DNA of 64,000 nucleotides from Brevibacterium renqingii (GTDB taxonomy: Bacteria > Actinomycetota > Actinomycetes > Actinomycetales > Brevibacteriaceae). Shown one piece after another: positions 28,232 to 36,292 of the stretch (the stretch's first letter is position 1; each line of letters starts with the position of its first letter). The stretch spans positions 62,001-126,000 of the forward strand of contig NZ_JADBHF010000004.1 in assembly GCF_017808105.1 (NCBI RefSeq), read 5' to 3'. Made by a program: the position numbers and the translations under genes. The notes beneath the pieces are model-generated. The model was not told where the DNA came from. It saw only the letters and a list, made by a program, of their open reading frames with translations, and did not search any database.

Positions 28232-28310
28232 GACGGGCCGAACTCCCGCCTCGGGGACGGACAGGACGGGCCGAGCTCCCGCCTCGGCGACGGGCTTCCC
28301 GCCTCGGGGA
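28232..28310. repeat. Short G+C-rich tandem repeat between guaA and the DUF3817 gene
   Basis: GACGGGCCGA(A/G)CTCCCGCCTCGG with flanks occurs at 28232-28260 and 28265-28293 (33-nt period), followed by a partial third copy (CCCGCCTCGGGGATGG). It is non-coding and contains the CCTCGGCG octamer that recurs across the window. Confidence 0.65.
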
Positions 28311-28316
28311 TGGGGC

Positions 28317-28754
28317 TCAGCTCTTGGGCGCGACGACGACGGCGGCTTCGAGCTCGGCGTCGACCTGGCGGTGGATGCGGCGCTCGAGGATGAACGACAT
28401 CACGGGCACGACGCCGGCCAGGGCGAGGACGAGGTAGCGGCCGAGGCTCCAGCGCATCTGCTGGTTGAGCCAGAAGCAGCCGATGAGGTAGACGACGTAG
28501 CACCAGCCGTGGCAGATCGCGATGGCTGCGGCGAGGTTGAACCCGCCGAAGTTGAGCGCGGTCTCGGAGTCGGCGGCGATGAGGTACTTGTAGATCATCT
28601 CGACCGTGAGGATGAGCAGCATCGTACCGGTGATGAAGGCCATCACCCGGTAGAACTTCAGCGCATTGCGCGCCGAGGTGAAGCGCTTGACGCTCCACAC
28701 ATCGGACTCATCGAAGTCGGGGCGGGAGTCCAAGGACTCGTGTTCTTCGCTCAC
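28317..28754 (-). CDS. DUF3817 family integral membrane protein
   Basis: A 145-residue protein with three membrane helices and the features I associate with DUF3817: ALKFYRVMAFITGTMLLIL, the histidine-containing CHGWCYVVYLI and a charged loop before the last helix. It is commonly found beside guaA in actinomycetes. The function is unknown. GTG start, 2 nt after the stop of the SURF1-like gene, so they are coupled. Confidence 0.85.
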   Translation of the reverse strand: MSEEHESLDSRPDFDESDVWSVKRFTSARNALKFYRVMAFITGTMLLILTVEMIYKYLIAADSETALNFGGFNLAAAIAICHGWCYVVYLIGCFWLNQQMRWSLGRYLVLALAGVVPVMSFILERRIHRQVDAELEAAVVVAPKS

Positions 28755-28756
28755 GC

Positions 28757-29770
28757 TCAGTTTCCTCCGGTCGTGCGGGTATCGGTGTCTGAATTGTCGG
28801 CCGGACCTGCGTCGGTGCCCTTCGGCTGATCGCCGGACGACCCATCGGCGCGGTCCTCGCCTCGGCTGCCGCGGCGGCGCCTGCCCGGCTTCTTCCCACC
28901 GTGGCGGTGGGCCGGCAGTCCGGTCAGGCCCGACATCACCTCGGGGTCGATGCTCGAGGCACCGGCGGCCTTGACGACAACATACTCGACGCGGTTCTCC
29001 GAATCCTGGGAATCCTCGCCGAGGCGGCGGCGCATATAGTCGTCACGCAGCAGCTGGAACCACATATAGAGGGCCATGGCGGCGAAGATGAGCCACTCGA
29101 CGGCGTACACCGCCGACTGCAGATCGAATCCGCCCTCGTCGCGGGTCGTGGTGGTCGGAACCTGTTCGAGTCCGTCGGTGCCGACCGAGGCGGCGGCCCC
29201 GCTCGCGCTCTCTGGGATGAGGAACCCGGAGTAGGTGAGCAGATCGGGGAACATGTTGATGATCTGCGAGGTCGAGACCGTGCGCACCTGGCCGTCGGGC
29301 AGATCGTTGCCCGGCTGTGGACCCTCGATGGGTCCGATCCGGGCCGTGAGCTCGACATCGCCTGCGGCGGCGCGGGAATTCGCAGCCAGCTCTTCGTCGG
29401 TGGTGAAGCCGCGGACGACGGGGATCGCGATCGTCTTCTCATCGGCGTTCGCCGCTTCGACCCCCTCGCCGAGGTGGGCCCCGTCAGGGGCGAACATCGT
29501 GACCACCCAGTACCCGGTGTCACCGTCCTGGACGCGTCCGGGGACGACGACCTGGGCGTCGCGGACCCAGTGTCCACTCAGGCTGACCCGCTGGTCGGCC
29601 AGGACGCCGGGCATCGGGGCTTGGGCGTCCATGACGTCGTTGAAGTCCTTGAGCTTCTCGACCCCGGCGGAATCGGCGACGTCGTTCTTGTGCTGTGCGC
29701 GGTTGACCTGCCACGAGGAGAGGCCGACGAAGCAGGTGACGAGCACCAGCACGAGGAGCAGGGACCCCAA
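28757..29770 (-). CDS. SURF1 family protein
   Basis: A two-helix membrane protein of the SURF1/Shy1 family, which assists cytochrome c oxidase assembly. The first helix begins just after the TTG at 29770 (GSLLLVLVLVTCF) and is followed by SSWQVNRAQ, the family's W-Q-x-x-R motif. The outer region holds VSLSGHWVRDAQVVVPGR and GYWVVTMF, and the second helix is at about residues 225-245 with LLRDDYMRRRLG behind it. There is no ATG or GTG in the right place. The homologous TPKW residues lie upstream of the TTG, so a CTG at 29800 or 29818, overlapping the guaB3 stop, is possible. The basic, low-complexity C-terminal 80 residues are unusual. Confidence 0.8.
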   Translation of the reverse strand: MGSLLLVLVLVTCFVGLSSWQVNRAQHKNDVADSAGVEKLKDFNDVMDAQAPMPGVLADQRVSLSGHWVRDAQVVVPGRVQDGDTGYWVVTMFAPDGAHLGEGVEAANADEKTIAIPVVRGFTTDEELAANSRAAAGDVELTARIGPIEGPQPGNDLPDGQVRTVSTSQIINMFPDLLTYSGFLIPESASGAAASVGTDGLEQVPTTTTRDEGGFDLQSAVYAVEWLIFAAMALYMWFQLLRDDYMRRRLGEDSQDSENRVEYVVVKAAGASSIDPEVMSGLTGLPAHRHGGKKPGRRRRGSRGEDRADGSSGDQPKGTDAGPADNSDTDTRTTGGN

Positions 29771-29801
29771 CCATTTGGGGGTCAGCGCCAGGCGGAACAG
29801 T

Positions 29802-30935
29802 TCAGACCACCGAACCAGTCTGGTAGGGCGAGACGGTGACGTCGACGCGTTGGAATTCCTTGAGGTCGAGGTAGCCCGTGGTGGCCAGGGCACGGCGCAG
29901 GGCGCCGGCGAGGTTGAGTTCGCCGATCGCGGTGCGGCCGGGGCCGAAGAGCACCTGTTCGAGGCTGCCGACGGTGCCGAGTTCCACTCGGTGGCCGCGC
30001 GGCAGCTCCGGGTGGTGGGCTTCGGCGCCCCAGTGCATGCCGCGCCCGGGTGCCTCGGTCGCCCGGGCCAGTGCGGTGCCGAGCATGACGGCGTCGGCGC
30101 CGACGCCGAAGGCCTTGACGATCTCGCCGCTGGTGCCCAGGCCGCCGTCGGCGATGACGTGGACATAGCGGCCGCCGGATTCGTCCATGTAGTCCCGGCG
30201 GGCGGCGTGGACATCGGCGACGGCCGTGGCCATCGGGGCGTGGATGCCCAGGGTCTTGCGCGTCGTGGCCGCCGCTCCCCCGCCGAAGCCGACGAGGACG
30301 CCGGCGGCGCCGGTGCGCATGAGGTGCAGGGCCGCAGTGTAGGTGGCCGCTCCGCCGACGATGACGGGCACGTCGAGTTCGTAGATGAACTGTTTGAGGT
30401 TGAGCGGTTCGGTGTGGGTCGAGACGTGCTCGGCCGAGACCGTGGTGCCGCGGATGACGAAGATGTCGACACCGGCATCGACGACGGTCTTGTAGAACTC
30501 CTGGGTCCGCTGCGGTGTCAGGGCACCGGCGACGGTGACTCCGGCCTCACGGATCTGGGCGAGGCGGGCGGTGATGAGTTCGGCCTGGATGGGAGCGGAG
30601 TAGAGCTCCTGCATCCGGGAGGTCGCCATCTCGGAAGGCAGCTGCGCGATCTCGGCCAGCAGCGGGGCCGGATCCTCGTAGCGGGTCCAGAGTCCTTCGA
30701 GGTCGAGCACGCCGAGGCCGCCGAACTGGCCCAGCGCGATGACGGTCTCCGGCGACATGGCCGAGTCCATCGGTGCGCCGATGAAGGGCAGTTCGAACTG
30801 GTAGGCGTCGATCTGCCAGCTCAGGGACACGTCTTCGGGGTCGCGGGTGCGCCGGGCGGGGACGATGGCGATGTCGTCCAGAGAATAGGCGCGACGGCCG
30901 CGCTTGCCTTTGCCGATCTCGATTTCAGAACTCAC
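29802..30935 (-). CDS. guaB3: GuaB3 family IMP dehydrogenase-related protein
   Basis: A 377-residue TIM-barrel protein of the actinobacterial GuaB3 group, related to IMP dehydrogenase but without CBS domains. The N-terminus reads KRGRRAYSLDDIAIVPARRTRD; PFIGAPMDSAMSP and GLGVLDLEGLWTRY follow. The glycine loops VIADGGLGTSGEIVKAFG and GADAVMLGTALA bind phosphate. Its reaction is less certain than that of GuaB (56007-57533). GTG start. It lies upstream of the SURF1, DUF3817 and guaA genes on the same strand. Confidence 0.92.
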   Translation of the reverse strand: MSSEIEIGKGKRGRRAYSLDDIAIVPARRTRDPEDVSLSWQIDAYQFELPFIGAPMDSAMSPETVIALGQFGGLGVLDLEGLWTRYEDPAPLLAEIAQLPSEMATSRMQELYSAPIQAELITARLAQIREAGVTVAGALTPQRTQEFYKTVVDAGVDIFVIRGTTVSAEHVSTHTEPLNLKQFIYELDVPVIVGGAATYTAALHLMRTGAAGVLVGFGGGAAATTRKTLGIHAPMATAVADVHAARRDYMDESGGRYVHVIADGGLGTSGEIVKAFGVGADAVMLGTALARATEAPGRGMHWGAEAHHPELPRGHRVELGTVGSLEQVLFGPGRTAIGELNLAGALRRALATTGYLDLKEFQRVDVTVSPYQTGSVV

Positions 30936-31027
30936 GCCAACAGCCTATCCCACCGCCCTCCGGGCCAGGTCTCAGCCCACTATGAGGAACACCTGGTCTC
31001 TCTGGCAGGGACGACTGCTGCCTGAGA

Positions 31028-31939
31028 TCAGGGGGCGGTGCGGTCGAGGTGGGCGGCGACGACCGCCTCGGCGGCTGTGACGAAGGCACGCACATGCGGC
31101 AGGTGCGCATCCCTCTCACGCACGTGCATGACCACTCGGCGCATCGGCACGGGATCGGTCAGGCCGACGGCGACGAGACCGGGCGGCAGCTGCAGCGTCG
31201 ACAGTCGCGGCAGCACGGTGATCGCCAGATCGGAGGACACGAGGGCAAGGGCGGCGAAATCGTCCTCGGAGGCAGCGAAGTTCCTGCGTTCGAAGCCGGC
31301 TGCGGCGCAGGCGAGGTCGACGACCTTGCTCGTGGGCCCCGACCACAGGTCGTAGTCGACCCAGGGCTGATCCTCGAGGTCCTTGAACGGCACGGAGTCG
31401 AGACCGGCGAATTCGTGCCGCTCGGAGACGACGACCCTGTAGTCATCGTCGAAGAGCGGCACGCGCGTCATCTCCGGCAGATGGATCTCGCCCTCCTGCG
31501 GGACCTCGCTGCGGATCTCGATGAGGCAGTGGCTGCGCCGGACCTTCGCCGGTTCGTTGAGCTGGATGTCGAAGCGCCGGTTCGGGTGGTCACGAGCGAC
31601 GGATTCGATGATGCCGGGCAGCAGTCGGGCGTTGAAGGAGGTGAAGGCCGCGATGCGCATCCGCGGGCGACTGACGCTGCGGAAGCTCTCGACGAGATCG
31701 TCGAGCTTGGTCACGGAGGCGAAGACCTCGCCGGATTCCTCGGCCAGACGCTTGCCGAACTCCGTGATCTCGATGCCGCGTCCCGAACGCCGGTACAGGG
31801 GCACGCCGAGGCTCTTCTGCAGAGTGGTGATGTGCTGGCTGACCGTCGCCGGCGTGAAGTTGAGGCTCCTCGCGGCATCGACCACGGATCCCGTGGCGAC
31901 TACGGCGCGCCAGACTCGGAGCCGGTTGAGATCCCACAT
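31028..31939 (-). CDS. LysR family transcriptional regulator
   Basis: A 303-residue regulator with an N-terminal winged helix (RLRVWRAVVATGSVVDAARSL, then TPATVSQHITTLQKSLG as the recognition helix, residues about 5-50) and a LysR effector domain. It is divergent from a LysE-type exporter, the classic arrangement in which the regulator senses the exported amino acid and activates the exporter. A TAGGCT -10 lies 6 nt before the ATG. Two palindromes at 31977-31999 in the shared gap are likely binding sites. Confidence 0.9.
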   Translation of the reverse strand: MWDLNRLRVWRAVVATGSVVDAARSLNFTPATVSQHITTLQKSLGVPLYRRSGRGIEITEFGKRLAEESGEVFASVTKLDDLVESFRSVSRPRMRIAAFTSFNARLLPGIIESVARDHPNRRFDIQLNEPAKVRRSHCLIEIRSEVPQEGEIHLPEMTRVPLFDDDYRVVVSERHEFAGLDSVPFKDLEDQPWVDYDLWSGPTSKVVDLACAAAGFERRNFAASEDDFAALALVSSDLAITVLPRLSTLQLPPGLVAVGLTDPVPMRRVVMHVRERDAHLPHVRAFVTAAEAVVAAHLDRTAP

Positions 31940-31976
31940 GCTCCCAGCCTAGCGGAGAACCATTCGGCAGCACCTG

Positions 31977-31999
31977 ATGATCATTAGCAATCAATTGCT
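31977..31999. promoter_or_regulatory. Paired palindromes in the LysR/LysE gap
   Basis: ATGATCAT (31977-31984) and AGCAAT-CA-ATTGCT (31986-31999), adjacent and A+T-rich in a G+C-rich genome, 38 nt from the LysR start. Likely sites for the LysR protein. Confidence 0.6.
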
Positions 32000-32083
32000 T
32001 TTCTCAACAGGTTTCTGCCGTCAGAATGGAGAAGTCCCACGCGATGTGTGCCGTTCTGTCCCCCACTTCTTCGAAGGAGAGCC

Positions 32084-32791
32084 GTGACCGGTCCCGAGAT
32101 CCTCACCATCACCGGTGCCGCTGCCGCGCTTGCGGTCACGCCCGGGCCCGAGACGATCCTCACGATCCGCCTCTCCTCGCTGCGACGGAAGGCCGGGATG
32201 GTCTACGCGCTCGGCACGGCCACCGGTACCGTCATCTGGATGGTGCTCGCCTTGACCGGGGTCTCCGCCCTGCTCACCGTCTATCCTGCGGCCGTGCAGG
32301 TCCTCAAGGTCGTCGGCGGGCTGTATCTGTGCTTCCTCGGAGTGCTGGCTGCCAGGCAGGCGGTCCGGCTGCGCCGTGAGCTGTCGGCGTCCGTTGCCCA
32401 GGCGACGCCCTCGACCGAACCGGCCGACCACACCCCTGAGGGCCCGGTCAGTGAGATCGCTACCGTCATGGAGTCGAGCTCCTGGGGGCACCTGCGATCG
32501 GTGGTGTCCTACCGTCGCGGCATCGTCTCGTCCCTGAGCAATCCGAAGGTCGGTCTGTTCTTCCTCGCGATCCTGCCCACGCTCGTACCCGCCTCGCCGA
32601 GCGGCGTCGACTATGCGGTGCTCATCGCCCTGATCCTCGGAGTGCTGCTGTCCTACCAGATCGTCCTGGCCCTGACCGCGAGCCTGGCGGCTTCGGCGAT
32701 GGCCCACCGCAGCGCCGACTTCTTCATCGAAGCCGCCTCGGCCGGCATCCTCCTGATCATCGGCATCGCCGTCATCGCGATCCCGATCTGA
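32084..32791 (+). CDS. LysE family amino acid exporter
   Basis: A 235-residue membrane protein of the LysE/RhtB family with about six helices. The N-terminal ALAVTPGPETILTIRLSSLR is the family signature, and LSNPKVGLFFLAILPTLV marks the second half. A polar loop of about 45 residues (roughly 100-145) between helices 3 and 4 is longer than usual. The GTG start has AAGGAGA upstream; a longer ATG reading from 32048 lacks a site. The exported amino acid is unknown. Confidence 0.88.
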   Translation: MTGPEILTITGAAAALAVTPGPETILTIRLSSLRRKAGMVYALGTATGTVIWMVLALTGVSALLTVYPAAVQVLKVVGGLYLCFLGVLAARQAVRLRRELSASVAQATPSTEPADHTPEGPVSEIATVMESSSWGHLRSVVSYRRGIVSSLSNPKVGLFFLAILPTLVPASPSGVDYAVLIALILGVLLSYQIVLALTASLAASAMAHRSADFFIEAASAGILLIIGIAVIAIPI

Positions 32792-32816
32792 GCCGACAGC
32801 CGGCAGCCGGAAGCGC

Positions 32817-33674
32817 TCAGAATTCCAGCGGCAGGTTGTCGATGAGGTGAGTGCCGCCGACGGTCGCGGAGACGAGCAGCAGTGCCGACCCTCGGAAGTC
32901 CGGGCCGCACGGGCGCAGGTCCGCGGAATCCACAAGGCTGAGATAGATGACCTCGAGGTCTCCGCGCTCGGCCGCGGAATCGAGTACGGCTCGCGCCGCC
33001 GCCTCGACCGCGGCGGGCCCTCCCCCGCCTCCGGACGGCACCTCCGCAGCCACCTCGGCGGCGGCTTCGAGGGCCCGCGGAATCGCCAAGGCGCGATTCC
33101 GATCGGCCCCGGTGAGGTATTCGTTGCGGCTCGACATCGCCAGTCCGTCGCCGTCGCGGACGACGGGCAGACCGATGATCTCGATATCGAAATCGAGGTC
33201 GGCGATCATCCTCTTGACCAGGCAGAACTGCTGGATGTCCTTGAGGCCGAAGACCGTGACATCGGGTGCGATGAGGTTGAACAGCTTCGCCACGACCGTG
33301 AGCACGCCGTCGAAGTGCCCGGGCCGGGCCTCGCCTTCGAAGACCGCACCCATGCGCCCGGCCCTGACCCTGACCTCGGGCGCCGAGGGGTACATCTCCC
33401 CCAGCGCCGGTGCGAAGACGAAGTCGACTCCGGCCTCCTCGCATTTCTCGAGGTCGGCGGCGAACGGGCGCGGATACTGCACGAAGTCCTCGTCGGCGCC
33501 GAACTGGAGCGGGTTGACGAAGATCGAGGTCACGACCAGGTCGGACTCGGCCCGCGCCCGGGTCATCAGCGCCTGATGCCCCGAGTGCAGGGCGCCCATC
33601 GTCGGCACGAGGCCCACCTTGCCCGACTGCCGGGCCCGCCACCGACGCAGCGCCTGGATGCCTCCGACCTCCAT
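32817..33674 (-). CDS. panC: Pantothenate synthetase
   Basis: Joins pantoate and beta-alanine, with ATP, to make pantothenate. The 285-residue product has VPTMGALHSGHQALM (the HIGH-like nucleotide motif, about residue 25), SIFVNPLQFGADEDF, GHFDGVLTVVAKLFNLI, FGLKDIQQFCLVKRM and MSSRNEYLT, all family hallmarks. A Pro/Gly/Ala-rich stretch at about 215-230 is an insertion. The ATG overlaps the panB stop (TGATG), so panB-panC are coupled. Confidence 0.96.
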   Translation of the reverse strand: MEVGGIQALRRWRARQSGKVGLVPTMGALHSGHQALMTRARAESDLVVTSIFVNPLQFGADEDFVQYPRPFAADLEKCEEAGVDFVFAPALGEMYPSAPEVRVRAGRMGAVFEGEARPGHFDGVLTVVAKLFNLIAPDVTVFGLKDIQQFCLVKRMIADLDFDIEIIGLPVVRDGDGLAMSSRNEYLTGADRNRALAIPRALEAAAEVAAEVPSGGGGGPAAVEAAARAVLDSAAERGDLEVIYLSLVDSADLRPCGPDFRGSALLLVSATVGGTHLIDNLPLEF

Positions 33675-34672
33675 CAGTCGAAGCCCCTCTCGGGTTCGGG
33701 GAACGCCCCGGACTTCACCTCGTCGACATAGGCTCCGACCGCCTCGGTGAGCACCGAGTGCAGATCGGCGTAGCGCTTGACGAAGCGCGGAGCCCGGCCC
33801 GTGCGCAGACCCGCCATGTCCTGCCAGACGAGGACCTGAGCGTCGGTCTGCGCACCGGCGCCGATGCCCACGGTCGGGATCGACAGCTCGGACGTGACCT
33901 GCCCGGCCAGCCCCGAGGGGACCATCTCCATGACCACGGAGAAGGCGCCGGCTTCGGCGACGGCGCGAGCATCGTCGAGCAGAGCGGCACCGGCCTCGCC
34001 GCGGCCCTGGACCTTGTACCCGCCGAGGTTGTGCTCGGCCTGCGGAGTGAAGCCGATGTGGGCCATGACCGGGATCCCCGCCGTGGTGATCGCTTTGATC
34101 CGGGAGGCCATCGTCGCCCCGCCCTCGAGCTTGACCGCGTGGACGCCGGCTTCCTTCATGAAGCGCACGGCCGTGGCCACCGCCTGCTCGTCGGAGATCT
34201 CGTAGCTGCCGAAGGGCAGGTCCGCGACGACGAGCGCACGATTCGTCGCCGAGGCGACTGCGCGGGCCAGAGGAATGAGCTCGTCGACGGTCACCGGCAG
34301 CGTCGTGGCGTGGCCGAAGACGTTGTTCGCCGCCGAATCGCCGACCAGCAGGGCCTCGACTCCGGCCTGTTCGAACAGTGCGGCCGTGTACTGGTCGTAG
34401 CTGGTCAGCATGGCCCAGCGTCGGCCCTCGGACTTGGCCTTGATGAAGTCGAGGGTGCGCACTCGCCGAGGCGGTGCCGCGGGGGCATCCGCGCCGGCCG
34501 CCCGGGGTGCGCCGCCGGCCGCCCCGGAGGCGCCGGGCGAGTCGGAAACGCCGGTCGAGCCGGTCGAGTCGGTCGAGCCGGGCCCGCCGTACGGGGGCGG
34601 CTCCTCGGCGGAGTTCATGGGCGTTGTCGGTTTCGCTGGTGCTGTCTGGTTCGAATGTGCCGCATCGGGCAT
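33674..34672 (-). CDS. panB: 3-methyl-2-oxobutanoate hydroxymethyltransferase
   Basis: Makes ketopantoate from alpha-ketoisovalerate and methylene-tetrahydrofolate. The catalytic domain starts at about residue 65 ([18 protein letters not shown]) and holds [14 protein letters not shown] (metal Asp), [26 protein letters not shown] and [20 protein letters not shown]. The first 65 residues are a low-complexity Pro/Gly/Ser/Thr/Ala extension not expected in PanB. The ATG has AAGGA 5 nt upstream. A start near residue 60 would restore normal length, but I see no good site there. Confidence 0.94.
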   Translation of the reverse strand: MPDAAHSNQTAPAKPTTPMNSAEEPPPYGGPGSTDSTGSTGVSDSPGASGAAGGAPRAAGADAPAAPPRRVRTLDFIKAKSEGRRWAMLTSYDQYTAALFEQAGVEALLVGDSAANNVFGHATTLPVTVDELIPLARAVASATNRALVVADLPFGSYEISDEQAVATAVRFMKEAGVHAVKLEGGATMASRIKAITTAGIPVMAHIGFTPQAEHNLGGYKVQGRGEAGAALLDDARAVAEAGAFSVVMEMVPSGLAGQVTSELSIPTVGIGAGAQTDAQVLVWQDMAGLRTGRAPRFVKRYADLHSVLTEAVGAYVDEVKSGAFPEPERGFD

Positions 34673-34871
34673 GGGAATCCTTCGTTGGTGCGATGTCGTC
34701 GGTGCAGGCGCGGGCGGGTCGGGGTCTGTGCTCCGGTCTGAAGCAGCGGCCTCTCCCACGGGTGCCCTCCGCAGTGCGCATCGACTCGGATTGCGAGCCG
34801 GACCCCAGCCTAGAACATCCCGCGCGCCCCCGCCCATCCCGGCACGGCATCGGCGCTCCCCCTGGCCGGAG
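34673..34871. other. Gap between panB and nadA, upstream part
   Basis: Divergent intergenic space. Apart from the panB ribosome-binding site next to 34672, I see no repeat, hairpin or coding potential here. The nadA promoter and repeats follow at 34872-34938. Confidence 0.5.
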
Positions 34872-34938
34872 TTGTACATCGCCGACCCACGCGATTAAGC
34901 TCACTTCTGCGCAAACCATTAAAGCACTTCTGCGCAAA
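34872..34938 (+). promoter_or_regulatory. nadABC promoter with overlapping direct-repeat operator
   Basis: TTGTAC (34872-34877), an 18-nt spacer and TAAGCT (34896-34901) form a promoter. Starting at the next base, CACTTCTGCGCAAA occurs at 34902-34915 and again at 34925-34938, a 23-nt period or about two helical turns, each copy preceded by an ATTAA run. This position, over the expected transcription start, suits a repressor of NAD synthesis. Confidence 0.6.
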
Positions 34939-35000
34939 ATTTTTCGAGTGGTGCCGACGGGCGGATCCCGTCGCGCCTCCACCCACCGACGCGAAGGACG

Positions 35001-36287
35001 ATGATGACCACCACAGCTTCGATCGAACTCACCCTCAAGGACATCTCGGCTGCGGGCGCGAAGGACGATATGTGTTCGACGGAGCTGCTCGATGCGCCGT
35101 GGGACATCGATGTCCGCCCCGGCTACGGCCCCGGCGCGTCGCTGGCCGATCCGATCCCGGTCGGAGCCCCGCGTCAGGGCGAGATCCCGGACGAGTACAA
35201 GCAGGCCTCGGCCGAGGAGCTCGACGCTCGGATCCGTCGGGCCAAGGAGGCTCTCGGCGATCGCGTGGTGCTGCTCGGGCACCACTACCAGCGCGTCGAG
35301 GTCGTCGAGCACGCCGACTACATCGGCGACTCGTTCATGCTCGCCCGCGCCGCTCAGAACCACCCGGAGGCCGAAGCCATCGTCTTCTGCGGCGTGCACT
35401 TCATGGCCGAGACCGCCGATCTGCTCTCGCAGCCGAACCAGTCGGTCATCCTGCCCAACCTCGCCGCCGGCTGTTCGATGGCCGATATGGCAAGCATCGA
35501 CCAGGTCGAGGACTGCTGGGAGCAGCTGGCAGAGATCTTCGGCACGGAGCCCGATGCCGACGGCCGCGTCCCGGTCGTCCCCGTCACGTACATGAATTCC
35601 TCGGCCGCGATCAAGGGCTTCTGCGGCCGCAACGGCGGCATCGTGTGCACCTCCTCCAACGCCGAGGTGGTCCTCGAGTGGGCGTTCGCACGCGGACAGC
35701 GCGTGCTCTTCTTCCCCGACCAGCACCTCGGGCGCAACACGGCGGTGAATATGGGCATCGGCCTCGACGAGATGCCGCTGTGGAATCCGGCCCGGCCGCT
35801 GGGCAACAACACCGCCGACGCGCTGGAAGACGCTCGCGTCATCCTGTGGCAGGGCTTCTGCTCAGTGCACAAGCGCTTCACCCCTGCGCAGATCGACAAG
35901 GCGCGGGCCGAGCATCCGGACGTCCGCGTCATCGTCCACCCCGAGTGCCCTCGCGAGACCGTCGCCGCCGCCGATGAGTCCGGCTCGACCGCCTACATCA
36001 CGAAGGCCATCGCCGAGGCCAGCGAGCCGACCGCCTTCGCCATCGGCACCGAGATCAACCTCGTGCAGAGGCTGGCCGCCGAACATCCGCAGCACACGAT
36101 CTTCTGTCTCGATCCGGTCATCTGCCCGTGCTCGACGATGTACCGGATCCATCCCGGCTACATCGCCTGGGTTCTCGAGTCGCTGCTCGACGGGGAGGTC
36201 GTCAATCAGATCTCGGTCGACGCCTCGGTGGCCGACCCCGCCAGAGTGTCGCTGACGCGGATGCTCGCCGCGAAGCCGCGGATCTGA
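35001..36287 (+). CDS. nadA: Quinolinate synthase
   Basis: Condenses iminoaspartate with dihydroxyacetone phosphate to quinolinate, using a 4Fe-4S cluster. The 428-residue product has LLGHHYQRVEVVEHADYIGDS (about 90), CGVHFMAETADLL, a Cys-containing NLAAGCSMADMAS, PVTYMNSSAAIKGFCG, FFPDQHLGRNTA and the cluster region HPECP...CLDPVICPCSTMYRI. The cysteines near residues 155, 314 and 372-376 include the cluster ligands. GAAGGA precedes two adjacent ATGs (35001 and 35004); I use the first. First gene of the nadA-nadB-nadC-desulfurase operon. Confidence 0.96.
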   Translation: MMTTTASIELTLKDISAAGAKDDMCSTELLDAPWDIDVRPGYGPGASLADPIPVGAPRQGEIPDEYKQASAEELDARIRRAKEALGDRVVLLGHHYQRVEVVEHADYIGDSFMLARAAQNHPEAEAIVFCGVHFMAETADLLSQPNQSVILPNLAAGCSMADMASIDQVEDCWEQLAEIFGTEPDADGRVPVVPVTYMNSSAAIKGFCGRNGGIVCTSSNAEVVLEWAFARGQRVLFFPDQHLGRNTAVNMGIGLDEMPLWNPARPLGNNTADALEDARVILWQGFCSVHKRFTPAQIDKARAEHPDVRVIVHPECPRETVAAADESGSTAYITKAIAEASEPTAFAIGTEINLVQRLAAEHPQHTIFCLDPVICPCSTMYRIHPGYIAWVLESLLDGEVVNQISVDASVADPARVSLTRMLAAKPRI

Positions 36288-36292
36288 GTCCC

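Noticed and set aside
28232..28310. Possible CRISPR array or small RNA
   Set aside because: Simple tandem duplication with no spacers and no regular hairpin.
33675..35726. Upstream part of a 969-residue minus-strand frame continuous with panC
   Set aside because: Shadow of panB and nadA. The real PanC starts at 33674.
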